From positions 1 through 6,876 of the forward strand of contig JAUHWE010000250.1 in NCBI GenBank assembly GCA_030424825.1: 6,876 nt of DNA, in the 5' to 3' direction. The position numbers were made by a program, and so were the translations under genes. A model generated the notes under the pieces. The model did not search any database. It had not been told where the DNA came from and was given only the letters and a program-made list of their open reading frames with translations. This stretch comes from Verrucomicrobiia bacterium. GTDB taxonomy: Bacteria; Verrucomicrobiota; Verrucomicrobiia; Opitutales; Opitutaceae. This document shows, in pieces, positions 5,768 to 6,876 of the stretch (position 1 is its first letter; each line of letters starts with the position of its first letter).

Positions 5768-6876
5768 CTAAACCGCTTTGGAATATTGAGTTTCCCTTTT
5801 CCCGCAGTAAGCGTCGAAGATGGACGCGATGTTGCGGATGAGAAGTCTGCCGATATCGGTGACTTGGAAGCCCTTATTGTATAGTACGACCAGACCATCT
5901 TTGGCCAAGGGTTCCAGCCGCTTCAGCTCTTTTGTGAATGCGCTTTTGAAGTCCAGTTCGAGCTCCTGCCCCATCTTGTGGTAGTCCAGTTCCATGTCGC
6001 ACATCAGGCGCATAATGATGCGACGTCTTTGAATATCTTCTTTTGAGAGAAGATAGCCGCGTTCCACTGGGCACCTAACCTCGTCAAGAAATTTGTAGTA
6101 GGTTTCAAGATCCTTGAAGTTCTGCCGGTAGGTTTTCCTCGTTTGGCTGATGGCGGAAATTCCGAATCCGCAGATCTGGACATCTTTGTAGAGGCTGTAG
6201 CCTTGGAAATTGCGCTGGAGGGTTTTTGCTCGTTGAGCGACCGCCAGCGAATCATCCTGCTTGGTAAAGTGGTCCATGCCAATATGGCAATAACCGGACT
6301 CCTTGAATCGCTTCATCGATTCGGTCAGCATTCCTATTTTTTCTTCGGCGGAGGGGAGCTTCGATCGTTCGAGTATCTTCTGAGCAGGCTTGCTCCAAGG
6401 GACATGGGCGTAGCTAAAAAGGGCAAAGCGGTCCGAATTGTATCCAATAACCTCGTCCAGCGTTTTGGAAAAGCTCTCGACTGTTTGGCAAGGCAAGCCG
6501 TATATTAGATCGATGTTCAGTTTCTCGATGCCGCATTCTTTAAGCCATTTGATCGTATTGAGATTAGTCTCTGTACTTTGGATACGATGAATGGCTATTT
6601 GGACCTCTGGGTTGACGTCTTGAACGCCGATGGAGGCGCGGTTGACTCCCAGTCGCTGTAGCGCTTCCACTTTTTCTTGGGTCAACGTGCGAGGATCTAG
6701 TTCGACGCTCTTTTCCGCATCGCTCGCGAAGTCGAATCGGGAATGGATCGCTTGGGTGAGCCGGTCGATCTGCTGCGGTGTGAGAAAATTGGGTGTGCCG
6801 CCACCGAAGTGTAGCTGTGCGACTTTACGGTTCTTTCCCAGGAAGGGTTTAACGAGGTCCATCTCTTTCTCGAGGT
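5768..6876 (-). CDS. hemN: Oxygen-independent coproporphyrinogen III oxidase (partial, N-terminus missing)
   Basis: A cytoplasmic radical-SAM enzyme that converts coproporphyrinogen III to protoporphyrinogen IX in haem synthesis without oxygen. The frame stays open to the window edge: codons for LEKE precede the Met at 6862, so this Met is internal. In all, 368 residues are visible; E. coli HemN has 457, so about 90 are missing, including the CxxxCxxC cluster ligands. Motifs counted from that Met: HFGGGTPNFL (18-27), SVELDPRT (52-59), NRASIGVQDVNPEVQ (74-88), NIDLIYGLPCQT (116-127), FSYAHVPW (149-156), IGMDHF (194-199), DDSLAVAQR (203-211), QRNFQGYS (216-223), LAKDGLV (319-325) and GRLLIRNI (338-345). 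GMDHF, RNFQGY and the C-terminal LIRNI region mark true HemN rather than the HemW chaperone-like relatives. It is convergent with the DUF1549/DUF1553 gene and has no functional link to it that I can see. Confidence 0.96.
   Translation of the reverse strand, partial: LEKEMDLVKPFLGKNRKVAQLHFGGGTPNFLTPQQIDRLTQAIHSRFDFASDAEKSVELDPRTLTQEKVEALQRLGVNRASIGVQDVNPEVQIAIHRIQSTETNLNTIKWLKECGIEKLNIDLIYGLPCQTVESFSKTLDEVIGYNSDRFALFSYAHVPWSKPAQKILERSKLPSAEEKIGMLTESMKRFKESGYCHIGMDHFTKQDDSLAVAQRAKTLQRNFQGYSLYKDVQICGFGISAISQTRKTYRQNFKDLETYYKFLDEVRCPVERGYLLSKEDIQRRRIIMRLMCDMELDYHKMGQELELDFKSAFTKELKRLEPLAKDGLVVLYNKGFQVTDIGRLLIRNIASIFDAYCGKRETQYSKAV

Overview
The window suggests a bacterium of the Planctomycetota-Verrucomicrobiota group. 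The best evidence is an adjacent pair of exported proteins, a Tat-exported DUF1501 protein and a DUF1549/DUF1553 (PSD1-type) protein with a CAQCH motif. This pairing is typical of those phyla and rare elsewhere. A ThuA-like lipoprotein and a planctomycete-style aldo/keto reductase fit the same origin. I cannot settle the phylum or genus from sequence alone.

Layout from left to right. Bases 1-236 hold the first 78 codons of a ThuA-like lipoprotein on the minus strand, cut by the window edge. Bases 237-799 form a divergent gene-free region with one long inverted repeat. Bases 800-1798 (+) encode an aldo/keto reductase with a complete catalytic tetrad. A 216-base gap carries a second inverted repeat and a weak promoter candidate. 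Bases 2015-3478 (+) encode the DUF1501 protein, followed after 14 bases by the DUF1549/DUF1553 protein at 3493-5430 (+), almost certainly co-transcribed. Bases 5431-5767 lie between convergent genes and hold two more long inverted repeats plus one single hairpin unit. Bases 5768-6876 (-) are the C-terminal 368 residues of HemN, the oxygen-independent coproporphyrinogen III oxidase. Its start and iron-sulfur cluster cysteines lie beyond the window.

The DUF1501 and DUF1549/DUF1553 proteins probably work together outside the cytoplasm, but their reaction is not known. The aldo/keto reductase and ThuA-like protein are often seen near such pairs in carbohydrate-related loci. HemN is an unrelated housekeeping gene for haem synthesis at low oxygen.

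The most interesting signal is non-coding. Four different long inverted repeats occupy three intergenic regions. Each has the layout 5'-GTAG, an imperfect palindrome, a spacer, then the inverted copy ending in CTAC (one arm of the fourth has GCAG). This is the layout of paired REP elements (REPIN/BIME) mobilised by REP-associated tyrosine transposases (RAYTs). The four sequences are unrelated to each other beyond that layout, which suggests several REP families in one genome. No RAYT gene lies in the window.
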